A DNA stretch of 64,000 nt from Erythrobacter sp. KY5 (GCF_003264115.1 NZ_CP021912.1:496001-560000), one strand, 5' to 3'. Positions 17,458-25,497 are shown, counted from the stretch's first letter. Made by a program: numbers and translations. The notes: generated from the sequence alone by a model not told the origin.

Positions 17458-18063
17458 TCAATTGGTCAGCAGCGTGTAGGAGACCCGCTCAGCGTGATGG
17501 TTGCGCACGACGATGTTGAGGACGAGGTCGGTCTGTGGGATCAGGCGGCACAGGGCCACCCCGCGTGCGGCCCTGTCCCGGCAAGAAGTTTGCGCCTCGC
17601 CAGCGCCCGCCGCTTCGCGCGCTTCATCGGCAGCGCTCACTTTGAGCACGAGGTCGTGGCCCGGCGAGGAAATCATCACGAGTGCGCTTTGCCCGCCTCG
17701 AAACGGCATCTGAAAGCGCGCTTCGCCGCCCGCTGCCAGAGCATGAAGCGATTCGCGCGGTCCCTCGCGGCTGCCGCGCTCCCGGAACTCGTCGTGATTG
17801 TCACGAGGAGCGAGATTGAGAGGGCTGACGGCGCCGCGCACATCCTGCGACGTGATCGGGACGCCGCCGCTCGCCTCGCTGCGCAGCACACGCTCGATAC
17901 CAAGCGCATGTTCACGGCGCGCCGCAGCGAGGCGACGATCCGCGCTTTCGCTTTCAAGGGCCGCGATGCTGGCGCGCCGCAATTCTGCGATGTCGACCCC
18001 CGGCATGGGTGCCGAGACGCAGGCCGCAAGCGCGGCGCAAAAGATCAGCGCCGGGTTTCGCAT
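17458..18063 (-). CDS. Small predicted lipoprotein of the CHAT operon
   Basis: A 201-residue protein starting MRNPALIFCAALAACVSAP. The LAAC lipobox (Cys15) marks it as a lipoprotein, placed at the periplasmic face of a membrane. The next part is a short helical segment (IAELRRASIAALESESADRRLAAARREHALG), then a beta-rich region ending HHAERVSYTLL. I do not recognise a family. Its start lies inside the last codons of the histidine kinase gene (19-base overlap), so it is tightly coupled to the two-component system. Possible roles as accessory sensor, target or inhibitor of the CHAT protein are speculation. Confidence 0.8.
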   Translation of the reverse strand: MRNPALIFCAALAACVSAPMPGVDIAELRRASIAALESESADRRLAAARREHALGIERVLRSEASGGVPITSQDVRGAVSPLNLAPRDNHDEFRERGSREGPRESLHALAAGGEARFQMPFRGGQSALVMISSPGHDLVLKVSAADEAREAAGAGEAQTSCRDRAARGVALCRLIPQTDLVLNIVVRNHHAERVSYTLLTN

Positions 18064-19379
18064 GGGAACATCAGGCTTGCAGAAAGACCGGGATTGCATT
18101 CGTCGAGGCGCACGCCAGCATTGTGGCGCATTGCGATCGCGCGCACCAGCTTGAGGCCGAGGCCATGCCCTGTCGCGGGTTCTTGCGCGTCGGGCGGAGC
18201 AGCCGCGCTTTTGGAAAGGCTGCGCGAAAGGCCGGGCCCGGAATCGACGATGCTGACGCGCGACATCCCCTGATCGAGGCATGTGCCGACAAATACCTGC
18301 CCTCCTGATGCACCATAGCGGATCGCGTTCGACACCAGGTTTCCAATGGCCGAGCGAACCAGCCAGGGGTCTCCGAATACCGGAGCGCTTTGCAGGCTCT
18401 TGACCAGTTCGACATTCGCTTCCCTCGCATGTTCGTCGAACAGCTCGCAGGCGTCCTTTGCCGCATCTTTGAGGTCGAAGATCGAAAATTCGTCGCAGCC
18501 GCCCCGACCTGTCTCGATCCGGGCAAGAGCGAGAAGGCCGTCAAACGTTTCCTCCATCGCGTCCAGCTGCGCAGCGAGCGCATCGAGACGTTGATCATCG
18601 GGACGCGCGGCGGCAAGTTCCTCTGCAAGATCTGCCGCCTTGCCGAGCGGGGTTGCCAGTTCATGCGCGATATTCGCGCCGATCTGCCTCAGGGATTCCT
18701 GACCCAGTTCGACGTTCGACAACAGCAGATTGATACGCCGCACGATCCGCGCGAACACGGGGTCGTCGGGCTCGGGCAGGCGTTGCCAGACCGCACCTCC
18801 CGCCGCCGCATCAAGCGACGTCGCAAGCGACCCGACAATCGCTTCGTTGCGCCTGAGCGTCCGCCTGACGACCAGCGTCCAGACCAGCAGATTGACCAGC
18901 AACCCTGCGAGCAGAAGCATGAGCAACGCCGAACGGATGGTGTCATGCGTGACGAGCGGCTGGGCGACGAGCACCTCGAATTCCTCGCCGAAGCGCCGGA
19001 CCACCGCGATGGAACCGGAGCCGCTGCCCCCAGCGCGCAGCTCAAAGGGTGTGTCATAGGCGGGGATGGCGGGCCATTGCGCGAGGTTGCCGGTGATCAC
19101 GCGGCCATCGCGCCGCCTGACGGAAAGGACGGGTGCCTGCGCGCTGCCACCTTGTTCGAGCAATCTTCTGTCAATCTCGTCAATCGGCGCGAGTGGGCCC
19201 ATGCTCGGCTGGCGACTGGCGAGTTCGGTCATGATCCGATCAACCTGCGCGGTGGCCTGCGCCTGCTCGGTTCGCGAGACCAGCCTGTCGATGGCGAAGA
19301 CACCCGCAATCAGCGTGATGGCAAGCGCAGCCGCCATGACCGCGATCAAGACCCTGTAATGTCGCGCGAGAGAGGTCAT
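18045..19379 (-). CDS. Sensor histidine kinase of the CHAT/RiPP locus
   Basis: A 444-residue classical kinase. Two membrane helices (about 10-30 and 149-171) flank a periplasmic sensor region of ~118 residues. A HAMP-like linker follows, then the phosphoacceptor helix IGANIAHELATPLG with His239, the N box IGNLVSNAIRYG and G boxes DSGPGLS and GHGLGLKLVRAI. The ATG at 19379 overlaps the response regulator stop (ATGA). The periplasmic sensor would be exposed to the same compartment as the exported CHAT, TPR and lipoprotein products of this operon, which suggests, but does not prove, a feedback relation. Confidence 0.94.
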   Translation of the reverse strand: MTSLARHYRVLIAVMAAALAITLIAGVFAIDRLVSRTEQAQATAQVDRIMTELASRQPSMGPLAPIDEIDRRLLEQGGSAQAPVLSVRRRDGRVITGNLAQWPAIPAYDTPFELRAGGSGSGSIAVVRRFGEEFEVLVAQPLVTHDTIRSALLMLLLAGLLVNLLVWTLVVRRTLRRNEAIVGSLATSLDAAAGGAVWQRLPEPDDPVFARIVRRINLLLSNVELGQESLRQIGANIAHELATPLGKAADLAEELAAARPDDQRLDALAAQLDAMEETFDGLLALARIETGRGGCDEFSIFDLKDAAKDACELFDEHAREANVELVKSLQSAPVFGDPWLVRSAIGNLVSNAIRYGASGGQVFVGTCLDQGMSRVSIVDSGPGLSRSLSKSAAAPPDAQEPATGHGLGLKLVRAIAMRHNAGVRLDECNPGLSASLMFPCETRR

Positions 19380-20113
19380 GAATGCAGTTCGAGCAGGTAT
19401 CCGCGACGCCTGCGTGTCCTGATCTCGACCTGGTCGGTGGTGGCGGCCAGTTCGCGCCGCAGCCTGAAAATCGCTTGATCGATGAGAGTGTTCTGCGGTC
19501 CCCCGACCCATTCGGGCCAGACCCGCCGCCACAATTCGGACCGGCGCACGCACTGGCCGCGCGCAGCCGCGATAATGTCCAGCAATTCGAAGCTCTGCGG
19601 GCTGAGCGTCAGCGCTGCTCCGTCCCAGCTGGCTGAGCCGCTGTTACGCCGCAATTCAAGCTTGCCGAACGTGAAGAGCGCAGCCTCGCGCTTGCCGAAG
19701 CCGTGTCGTCGCAGCTGCGCACCGATAGCGGCGGCAAGCTCATGCTCCTCGCACGGTTTGGTGAGGTAAAGGTCGGCCCCCTCGTCCAGGCCGCGGGCGC
19801 GCTCGAAACTTTGCCCGATCGAGCTCAGCACGATGGCCGGGATCGAACATTCGGCCTCGCGCAGCCTGCCCACCATTTCCAGCGCATCGACGCCGGGTGC
19901 AAGGATGCGGTCGAGGACCAGTATGTCGTGCGACCCGGACTGCGCTGCCGCAAGGCAGCTATCCGCGTCGATATGACGGGCAAAGGTCCAGCCGCGCTTG
20001 TCACACAGCGCCTCGACCGCGTCGGCAGCGTCGTCGTCGTCTTCCAGCAACAGGATTGATGGCGCCAGAGCGGCATTCCCCGTGCCGCTCCGCTCCCCCG
20101 GATCGCTCGTCAT
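19376..20113 (-). CDS. OmpR-family response regulator of the CHAT/RiPP locus
   Basis: A 245-residue regulator with a receiver (about 18-135) and a C-terminal winged-helix trans_reg_C domain (about 145-242). The phosphoacceptor is Asp68 in DILVLDRILAPG and the acidic pocket is LLLEDDDDA. The DNA-binding part shows LTLSPQSFELLDIIAA and NTLIDQAIFRLRREL and ends RTRRRRGYLLELHS. It is the first gene of the minus-strand operon and faces the peptide gene across 143 bases, so it probably controls one or both divergent units. No clear ribosome site precedes the ATG. Confidence 0.94.
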   Translation of the reverse strand: MTSDPGERSGTGNAALAPSILLLEDDDDAADAVEALCDKRGWTFARHIDADSCLAAAQSGSHDILVLDRILAPGVDALEMVGRLREAECSIPAIVLSSIGQSFERARGLDEGADLYLTKPCEEHELAAAIGAQLRRHGFGKREAALFTFGKLELRRNSGSASWDGAALTLSPQSFELLDIIAAARGQCVRRSELWRRVWPEWVGGPQNTLIDQAIFRLRRELAATTDQVEIRTRRRRGYLLELHS

Positions 20114-20256
20114 GGAAGCTTGTATAATCGACCATTGCCAAGATGCGAAGCCGCGAGACGAACCTTAGCGCGATGGTAAGTTTTTGGCGGGCGGTGCGCA
20201 GGGTAAGACATCGGGGCCCGCATGTTTCTGGTGCGGGCCTAATCAGGAGATGCCAA
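20114..20256. promoter_or_regulatory. Divergent control region between response regulator and peptide precursor
   Basis: This 143-base gap separates the regulator operon (minus) from the peptide/radical SAM operon (plus). It holds a TATAAT sequence at 20123-20128 on the plus strand, an imperfect inverted repeat AACCTTA-N9-TAAGTTT (20161-20167 / 20177-20183), and an 8-bp hairpin, GGCCCGCA/TGCGGGCC, at 20215-20222 and 20232-20239. The hairpin ends 5 bases before the AGGAG ribosome site of the peptide gene. The promoter and operator readings are guesses; the repeats are seen directly. The inverted repeat is a candidate site for the OmpR-type regulator. Confidence 0.4.
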
Positions 20257-20382
20257 ATGACCCAACTCATGCAAGCCCGCATTCTGGCCGCATCCGACGC
20301 TCTCAAGAGCGATGACCGCGCCCATCTCAGCGCCGCAACGCAGGGCGGAAAAACATCCTGGGGCCCCAACAACAAGCGTTGA
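20257..20382 (+). CDS. Putative RiPP precursor peptide (41 residues)
   Basis: A short gene with AGGAG 7 bases before the ATG. It encodes a hydrophilic, helical leader-like part (MTQLMQARILAASDALKSDD) and the end AATQGGKTSWGPNNKR. A GG pair before a short C-terminal core containing one Trp, two Asn, Lys and Arg is the kind of layout seen in peptides modified by radical SAM/SPASM maturases. The maturase gene starts 7 bases after its stop, so the two are surely co-expressed. I infer that the C-terminal ~10 residues are the modified core and Trp is the most likely crosslink site. I do not recognise the family. The frame is open 38 codons further upstream but without a ribosome site. Confidence 0.75.
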   Translation: MTQLMQARILAASDALKSDDRAHLSAATQGGKTSWGPNNKR

Positions 20383-20389
20383 GGCAAAC

Positions 20390-21613
20390 GTGGTCGCCGT
20401 CGATGCATGCGCCGTGACTGTGGGGGGCACGATTGCACGCAATCGACGGCGGCTGGGCCCGGTCGACCTGCTGATCCTGCAGGGCACGACGCGCTGCAAT
20501 CTTGATTGCAGCTATTGCTATCTCACGCCCGAGGCGCGCTCCACCGGGAAGGTGATGAGCCACGAGATCGTTGAGCGCCTCATCGACCGGCTCGTCGAGG
20601 AGGGCATGCTGGGCGACCGGCTCGAATGTATGTGGCATTCGGGTGAGCCGCTGATCCTTGATCCGGACTATTACCGGCGCGCGGTCGCGATCATCGACGC
20701 GGCGATTGCGCGATCGGGCAGCGATTGCGCGGTACGTTACGGCTTTCAGACCAACGCTGTGGCGGTGTCCGACAAATGGATCGACTTCTTCCGCGAGCTT
20801 TCCGGCGAAGGCCGTCTGCATCTGGGCGTAAGCTTGGATGGCCCGGCGGATATGCATGATCGCAACCGGCGCAATTGGGGCGGCAGGGGATCGCACGGGC
20901 ACACGATGCGCGGCCTTCATGCGCTCGCGCAGGCCGGGATCGGGGTCGATCTGATCATGGTGCTGAGCGAAGAGGCGCTCCTCGAACCGGACCGGATCTA
21001 CGATTTTCTTATCGCCGAGCGCGCGCATTACCGAGATGTGCGACTGAACCTGCCCGATGAATTCGATACGGCAGGAGGCGTGCCGGGTGACGGGGCTGCG
21101 GCGCTTTACGATCATTTCCTGCGGCGCTTCAATGTGCGCATCAGGGACGATGGAGCTGACGCCCCAATCCCGTCGAACTTTCGCGAATTCTACCGCCGCG
21201 TTGCCGATATCGCAGGAGGGAAGCTGGCCACGACGCGGTCCGGGGCCTTCTCGGTCATCAATGTCGATAGTGATGGCTCGGTCTCGACCTTTCTTGCCGG
21301 ATTGACGGCGGATCAGAAATTCGGATCGCGCGGGCAGATCGACGCCGTTGTCGGCAACATCGCGCACGATAGCTTCGCGGCCATGTCGAACTCTGCAAAC
21401 TTTCTTCACCTCCAGCGCGCTTTCGATCAGAGCGAGCGCGCCTGCGCGGCGAGTTGCGAATTCCATGCGCTTTGTCCGGGCGGCTATGCTCTCGTTCAGG
21501 CCAATCGCCACGATGCCTTCGACCTTGGGGAAACGCCCGAATGCAATGTTCAGGTCAAGCTGTTCAGCGAACGGATGCTTGAAGCGCTTGAGGAACCGGT
21601 CGGGGCGGCCTGA
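20390..21613 (+). CDS. Radical SAM/SPASM peptide maturase
   Basis: A 407-residue enzyme with a radical SAM core: CNLDCSYC (Cys36, Cys40, Cys43) binds the [4Fe-4S] cluster that cleaves SAM. The context LLILQGTTRCNLDCSYCYL and the later ECMWHSGEPLI resemble GrrM/FxsB/XyeB-type cyclophane-forming maturases. The C-terminal SPASM region carries CAASCEFHALCPGG and a final Cys in ETPECNVQVK for auxiliary clusters. I chose the GTG at 20390 with GAGG 5 bases upstream; an ATG at 20312 would overlap the peptide gene. It probably crosslinks the peptide encoded just before it. Its last 64 bases overlap the convergent flavoprotein gene. Confidence 0.9.
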   Translation: MVAVDACAVTVGGTIARNRRRLGPVDLLILQGTTRCNLDCSYCYLTPEARSTGKVMSHEIVERLIDRLVEEGMLGDRLECMWHSGEPLILDPDYYRRAVAIIDAAIARSGSDCAVRYGFQTNAVAVSDKWIDFFRELSGEGRLHLGVSLDGPADMHDRNRRNWGGRGSHGHTMRGLHALAQAGIGVDLIMVLSEEALLEPDRIYDFLIAERAHYRDVRLNLPDEFDTAGGVPGDGAAALYDHFLRRFNVRIRDDGADAPIPSNFREFYRRVADIAGGKLATTRSGAFSVINVDSDGSVSTFLAGLTADQKFGSRGQIDAVVGNIAHDSFAAMSNSANFLHLQRAFDQSERACAASCEFHALCPGGYALVQANRHDAFDLGETPECNVQVKLFSERMLEALEEPVGAA

Positions 21614-22896
21614 TCTTCCAGAAATCGGTCGGCCTGCCTGAAAGCCAGCGCGACGATAAGCAATGTCGGATTGGCCCACCCCGCACTCGGGAATGTGCCG
21701 CTGCCCGCAAGGTGAAGGTTGGAGAGGCCGTGCAGACGGCCGTCGCGATCGACGACGCTGCTGCGCGCATCGTGTCCCATCGGTGTCGTTGACGTGGGAT
21801 GACCGCACCAGACCGGCGCGCCGGGATGCGGCGCAACGTCCACTTCGCCCTCGCTTTCAAGAGCGCCAGAACCCGACGAGACAACACGCATCGCCATTTC
21901 GCGGGCCGACCGACGCATCCTTTCGCGATCTTCGGCGCTGAGGCCCCAGTCTACCCTGGCCCGGTGGACCCCGTCATCGCCTTGCGCCCCGGAAAGATAC
22001 ACGCGGTTCGCCGGATTGCGCGCCTGCTCGCTCATGACGCCAAGCCGCATCGTGCCGTCGGGGCCGCGATAGGGATGGAGCACGTCGTGCATCAGGCCGA
22101 GCCGTTCACGCTCGCTTTTCGCAAGAGCCATGGCAAGCGCGTTCTCCCCGGTGCCGAAATCGTTCGCCCGGCGGTGCAGCCTCTCGATCCAGGAGCCTTG
22201 CGGGACGCGTAGCCCGGTCACCTGAAACGCGCCATGTTCGACAAGCCCGCGCCCGGTCGCCTCGGGGATCCGGGCACCGGCAGCGCGGATCGGTCCGAGG
22301 AGTATCCGCACATTCTCGATCGCACCCGTAGCAAGAAACACGGCGTCGGTTTCAATCCTGTGCGTGCCGTCTTTTCCCTCGATCACCGCGTGGGTGATCC
22401 GTCTGCCATCGGCTGAAAGCTCCACGGAAACCAGCCGCGTATCCTTGAGGACTCTTGTGCCGTCTTGCACCGACGGCAGATCGCCGATTTCGCCGACCGG
22501 GCTGAACTGCCACAGGCGCGGCTCCAGCCCGCTGAGCGCCAGCGGCTGCGCAAGGCCGCGCGCCTGCGCCACGGCGGGTGCGGCAAGGTGTCGCTTGCAT
22601 CCAAGCCAGCGCAGGGCATCGGTCAGACAGGGTCGCAATTCGGGGCCGAGGCCCAGCCATTCCGGGCGGTCGAGATCATCGCCCGGATCAGCGCAATATC
22701 CGCCCCAAAGGGCAAGTCCCCCTCCCGCCCCCGCCGCCCGGTATGGTTCGTCGCAAATGGCGGGGAGCGTGCCGTCGCAGGCGAGATCGACCCGCGTTCC
22801 CGCGTCGATATGGGTGACGTCGACGCGGCGTGCCAGACGATGCGCGATGGCGCAGCCCGCAGGACCAGCGCCTGCGATCAGCACGCGCGCGCTCAT
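21550..22896 (-). CDS. GMC-like FAD-dependent oxidoreductase
   Basis: A 448-residue flavoprotein with a dinucleotide-binding N-terminus (VLIAGAGPAGCAIAHRLA) and a GMC-type C-terminus (HLAGSGTFPSAGWANPTLLI). GMC enzymes oxidise alcohols, sugars or related groups. The start at 22896 (MSARVLIAG) is preferred to an ATG 14 codons upstream that would overlap the neighbouring gene; its ribosome site is weak. The 3' end overlaps the radical SAM gene tail to tail by 64 bases. Because of position it may be a second tailoring enzyme of the RiPP locus, but a role unrelated to the peptide cannot be excluded. No twin-arginine or other export signal is visible. Confidence 0.85.
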   Translation of the reverse strand: MSARVLIAGAGPAGCAIAHRLARRVDVTHIDAGTRVDLACDGTLPAICDEPYRAAGAGGGLALWGGYCADPGDDLDRPEWLGLGPELRPCLTDALRWLGCKRHLAAPAVAQARGLAQPLALSGLEPRLWQFSPVGEIGDLPSVQDGTRVLKDTRLVSVELSADGRRITHAVIEGKDGTHRIETDAVFLATGAIENVRILLGPIRAAGARIPEATGRGLVEHGAFQVTGLRVPQGSWIERLHRRANDFGTGENALAMALAKSERERLGLMHDVLHPYRGPDGTMRLGVMSEQARNPANRVYLSGAQGDDGVHRARVDWGLSAEDRERMRRSAREMAMRVVSSGSGALESEGEVDVAPHPGAPVWCGHPTSTTPMGHDARSSVVDRDGRLHGLSNLHLAGSGTFPSAGWANPTLLIVALAFRQADRFLEDQAAPTGSSSASSIRSLNSLT

Positions 22897-22913
22897 CTCG
22901 CCGGCCCGGAAAC

Positions 22914-23525
22914 CTACTGGAATAGCATCGCCGTCCACCAGCGATTACCCGCCCAGGATTGCAGCGGCTTGCGATCGGTCGGGTCGATGGCGCTTACGCA
23001 ATTGCCCGCTTCCTTGCGGAACTGCCAGACGAGATCGGTTTGCGATCTTTGCCCGGTGCGCCCGCGCAGCCAGTCGCCCACGATCCTTGCCGCATCGCCA
23101 TGGCGCGAAAGCCCGCTTTGCTGTTCGGAGAGATTCCAGAAGGAAATCTCCAGATATTCATGGCCGTTATCCGAATATTTCACCGAGTTTTCGATGATGT
23201 AATTGCGCGCCGATCCCGACCGGTCGAAGGCACCCTGAACGCACCGGCACGCCGACAGGCGCGCTGCCTGCGGGGCGTTAGCCGCATATCCCCGGCGCGT
23301 GCCCGGCCCGCCTAGCATCCTTTTCTGATCTTCGGTCAAATGCGGATATTGCGAGAACGGCGTGTCGCTGCCCGGCCCGTCGTAGAACAGGTCAAGCGTC
23401 GCCTTGCATATCTGCCCGTACTCGCCCAGCTGGGCCTGAGCCGCAGCCGGAGGCGTCACGGTCGAAAGAGCGGCAATACCGGCGAGCAGCGCCGCCGGGG
23501 TCGCCATAGAAAGCAATCTGTTCAT
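22914..23525 (-). CDS. Exported protein of unknown function, RiPP-locus neighbour
   Basis: A 203-residue protein with a signal peptide (MNRLLSMATPAALLAGIAAL, cleavage near PAAAQA). The ATG at 23525 has a consensus AGGAGG 7 bases upstream, which decides it over an ATG at 23549. The mature part has four cysteines, including the pair CRC, and blocks such as GQICKATLDLFYDGPG and NGHEYLEISFWNLSE. I recognise no family. It lies between the flavoprotein (17-base gap) and another exported protein, all in the same direction, so the three genes probably form one transcript. Confidence 0.75.
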   Translation of the reverse strand: MNRLLSMATPAALLAGIAALSTVTPPAAAQAQLGEYGQICKATLDLFYDGPGSDTPFSQYPHLTEDQKRMLGGPGTRRGYAANAPQAARLSACRCVQGAFDRSGSARNYIIENSVKYSDNGHEYLEISFWNLSEQQSGLSRHGDAARIVGDWLRGRTGQRSQTDLVWQFRKEAGNCVSAIDPTDRKPLQSWAGNRWWTAMLFQ

Positions 23526-23545
23526 GCATACACCTCCTGATTTGC

Positions 23546-24142
23546 TCAATTGCGGAACCGCACCGCGTTGATCTCGGCCCGGTCGCGGCAGATCAGGTAG
23601 CGCTGGAATGCGGGTTTGGACGCGGCCATCGCCTGCCCATGGCGCGCCGAGAAATTGGCAAACACTTCGCTGTCCGAGCGCGCCGGCGTGCCGTTGTCGC
23701 GAACGGTTTCATAGGTCGCGACCCACGCTTCGAACTTGGTCACGCAGGTCTGTCCGGCTCGCCCACCGATTTCGCCGGTGAAGCCTTCGAAAAACTCGCT
23801 GTAGCTGCGCCGCATGACAGGGTCGCCGAAGGTCGGCATGGTCTGCATCATGAAGCGGGCCACGTCGCGCTTGTTCAACAGCGCGCTCAATTGCTCGCGG
23901 GTGGCGCGCGGGCAATCGGGATAGCAGGCCGCAAAAGATTGCCGCGCCCGTTCGAGCGCCCGCCGGTCCGCTGCGCCCTGAGCGACGACAGAAACCGCGC
24001 CCGATGCCGCGTTGCCGATGGATTCGCCGATCCCTGCAAAGACCTTGTCGACCGGTGACAAAAGGACAAGGCCCTGAGCCGACAGGCTATGGATTGGCAG
24101 GATCGCGCAAAAGGCGAAGGCCATGGCTGCAATGTGCCGCAT
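23546..24142 (-). CDS. Exported protein of unknown function, RiPP-locus neighbour
   Basis: A 198-residue protein with a signal peptide (MRHIAAMAFAFCAILPIHSLSA) and GGGAG 8 bases before its ATG. The mature part is mostly helical, with paired cysteines in FAACYPDCP, a third in GQTCVTKFEAW and one near the C-terminus in YLICRDRAE, probably forming disulfides in the periplasm. I recognise no family. It is the first gene of a three-gene minus-strand set that ends with the GMC-like flavoprotein converging on the radical SAM maturase. Confidence 0.75.
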   Translation of the reverse strand: MRHIAAMAFAFCAILPIHSLSAQGLVLLSPVDKVFAGIGESIGNAASGAVSVVAQGAADRRALERARQSFAACYPDCPRATREQLSALLNKRDVARFMMQTMPTFGDPVMRRSYSEFFEGFTGEIGGRAGQTCVTKFEAWVATYETVRDNGTPARSDSEVFANFSARHGQAMAASKPAFQRYLICRDRAEINAVRFRN

Positions 24143-24270
24143 GATGTGCTCCCTGAGGCTGGCCGGGTTTCCCCTCGAACCCTCAGTTTGCGTTGTTGCC
24201 GCGCATCAGCGATGCCGCAACACTCAAGTGCTCAAATGCGCGTAACTCACTGCAATGGTTAGGTTCGCGG

Positions 24271-25497
24271 TCAGGCGAAGCCCTCTTCGATGAATTCCAG
24301 CGCGCAGCCAGCGAGCATGGCCACGCCGCGCGGCAGGGCTGTTTCATCGACATGCATGCGGGGCGAGTGGATGGCGCAGCAGGCGCTCCAGTTGTCGCCT
24401 TCCGGTGCCACGCCAAGGAAGAACATCGCGCCCGGTACTTTTTCGAGCACATATGAGAAATCCTCGGCGCCCATGATCGGGGCGGGCAGATCGTGCCAGC
24501 CTTCATCGATATCGCCAAGGCCGCGCGCGACTTTCTGGCCGAGGCGCACGGCGCGCTCGTCGCAAATCGTGACCGGAAAGCCGCGCTCTATCGCGACCTC
24601 GGCGACGACGCCGTGTGCCTCGGCGGTGGCGCGGGCGGTCTGGCTCAACAGGTCGTGCACTTTTTCGCGGTGGTCGTGGCTGAGCGTGCGGATCGTGCCT
24701 TGCAGGACCGCTTCATCAGGGATGACGTTGAAGGTAGTCCCCGCTTCCATGCGCGCGACCGTGACGATCACCGCGTCCGAGGCTTTGAACCGGCGTGTCA
24801 CCATTGCCTGCAGCGCGCTGACGATCGCGGCGGCGGCAGGGATCGGGTCGGCGCAGTCATGCGGCATCGAGGCATGGCCGCCCTTGCCCTTAACCGTAAT
24901 CGTAAACTGGTCGGCCGCCGCCATCAGCGGCCCCGCCCGTCCGGCAACCACGCCGAACTTCGCATTGGGCATGATGTGGAGCGCGAAGGCGGCATCGGGC
25001 AGCGGGTCGATCAGGCCGTCATCCAGCATGAAGCGCGCGCCGTGGTGCCCTTCTTCGCCGGGCTGAAACATGAAATCGACCGTTCCGGCAAGCTCACCCT
25101 GCATCGAACACAAAAGCTTCGCCGCGCTCACCAGCATCGCGGTGTGCGTGTCGTGGCCGCAGGCTTGCATGCGCCCCGAAATGGTGGAGGCAAATTCTAG
25201 CCCCGTCTTCTCGTCCATCGGCAGCGCGTCCATATCTCCGCGCAGCAGCACCCGACGAGAGCCCCTGCCTGACTTGCCTGCCGCGCCTGCCTTGCCCCCC
25301 ACCATTGTCGCGACCTCGCCGGTGGTCGAGGGTCCGCGCTTCCAGTCGAGCGGCAGGCCGGCAAGCGCCTCGCGCACCTTGGCCATTGTCATGGGGCAAT
25401 GCAGGCCAAGCTCGGGCTCGGCATGGATGGCGCGACGCAGCTTCACCGTTTCCGGGTTAAGCGAGCGGGCGGTTTCGAGCAGGGTTTGCGTCAACAT
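24271..25497 (-). CDS. M20D family amidohydrolase/carboxypeptidase
   Basis: A 408-residue metal-dependent hydrolase of the M20D group (hippurate hydrolase, AbgB and IAA-amino acid hydrolase relatives). It shows RRAIHAEPELGLH near the N-terminus, LLRGDMDALP, the metal motif MQACGHDTHTAMLV, PGEEGHHGARFM and the C-terminal IMGAEDFSYVLEKVPGAMFF. The start at 25497 (MLTQTLLETARSL) matches the family; the frame is open 43 codons further but without likeness. It is probably cytoplasmic and removes acyl groups from amino acids or short peptides. A 128-base gap separates it from the exported proteins downstream, so it is likely unrelated to the RiPP locus. Confidence 0.92.
   Translation of the reverse strand: MLTQTLLETARSLNPETVKLRRAIHAEPELGLHCPMTMAKVREALAGLPLDWKRGPSTTGEVATMVGGKAGAAGKSGRGSRRVLLRGDMDALPMDEKTGLEFASTISGRMQACGHDTHTAMLVSAAKLLCSMQGELAGTVDFMFQPGEEGHHGARFMLDDGLIDPLPDAAFALHIMPNAKFGVVAGRAGPLMAAADQFTITVKGKGGHASMPHDCADPIPAAAAIVSALQAMVTRRFKASDAVIVTVARMEAGTTFNVIPDEAVLQGTIRTLSHDHREKVHDLLSQTARATAEAHGVVAEVAIERGFPVTICDERAVRLGQKVARGLGDIDEGWHDLPAPIMGAEDFSYVLEKVPGAMFFLGVAPEGDNWSACCAIHSPRMHVDETALPRGVAMLAGCALEFIEEGFA

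Noticed and set aside
20327..21808. 493-codon minus-strand open frame opposite the radical SAM gene
   Set aside because: The plus strand has CxxxCxxC and SPASM motifs, while the antisense frame has no family likeness and would also cover the peptide gene.
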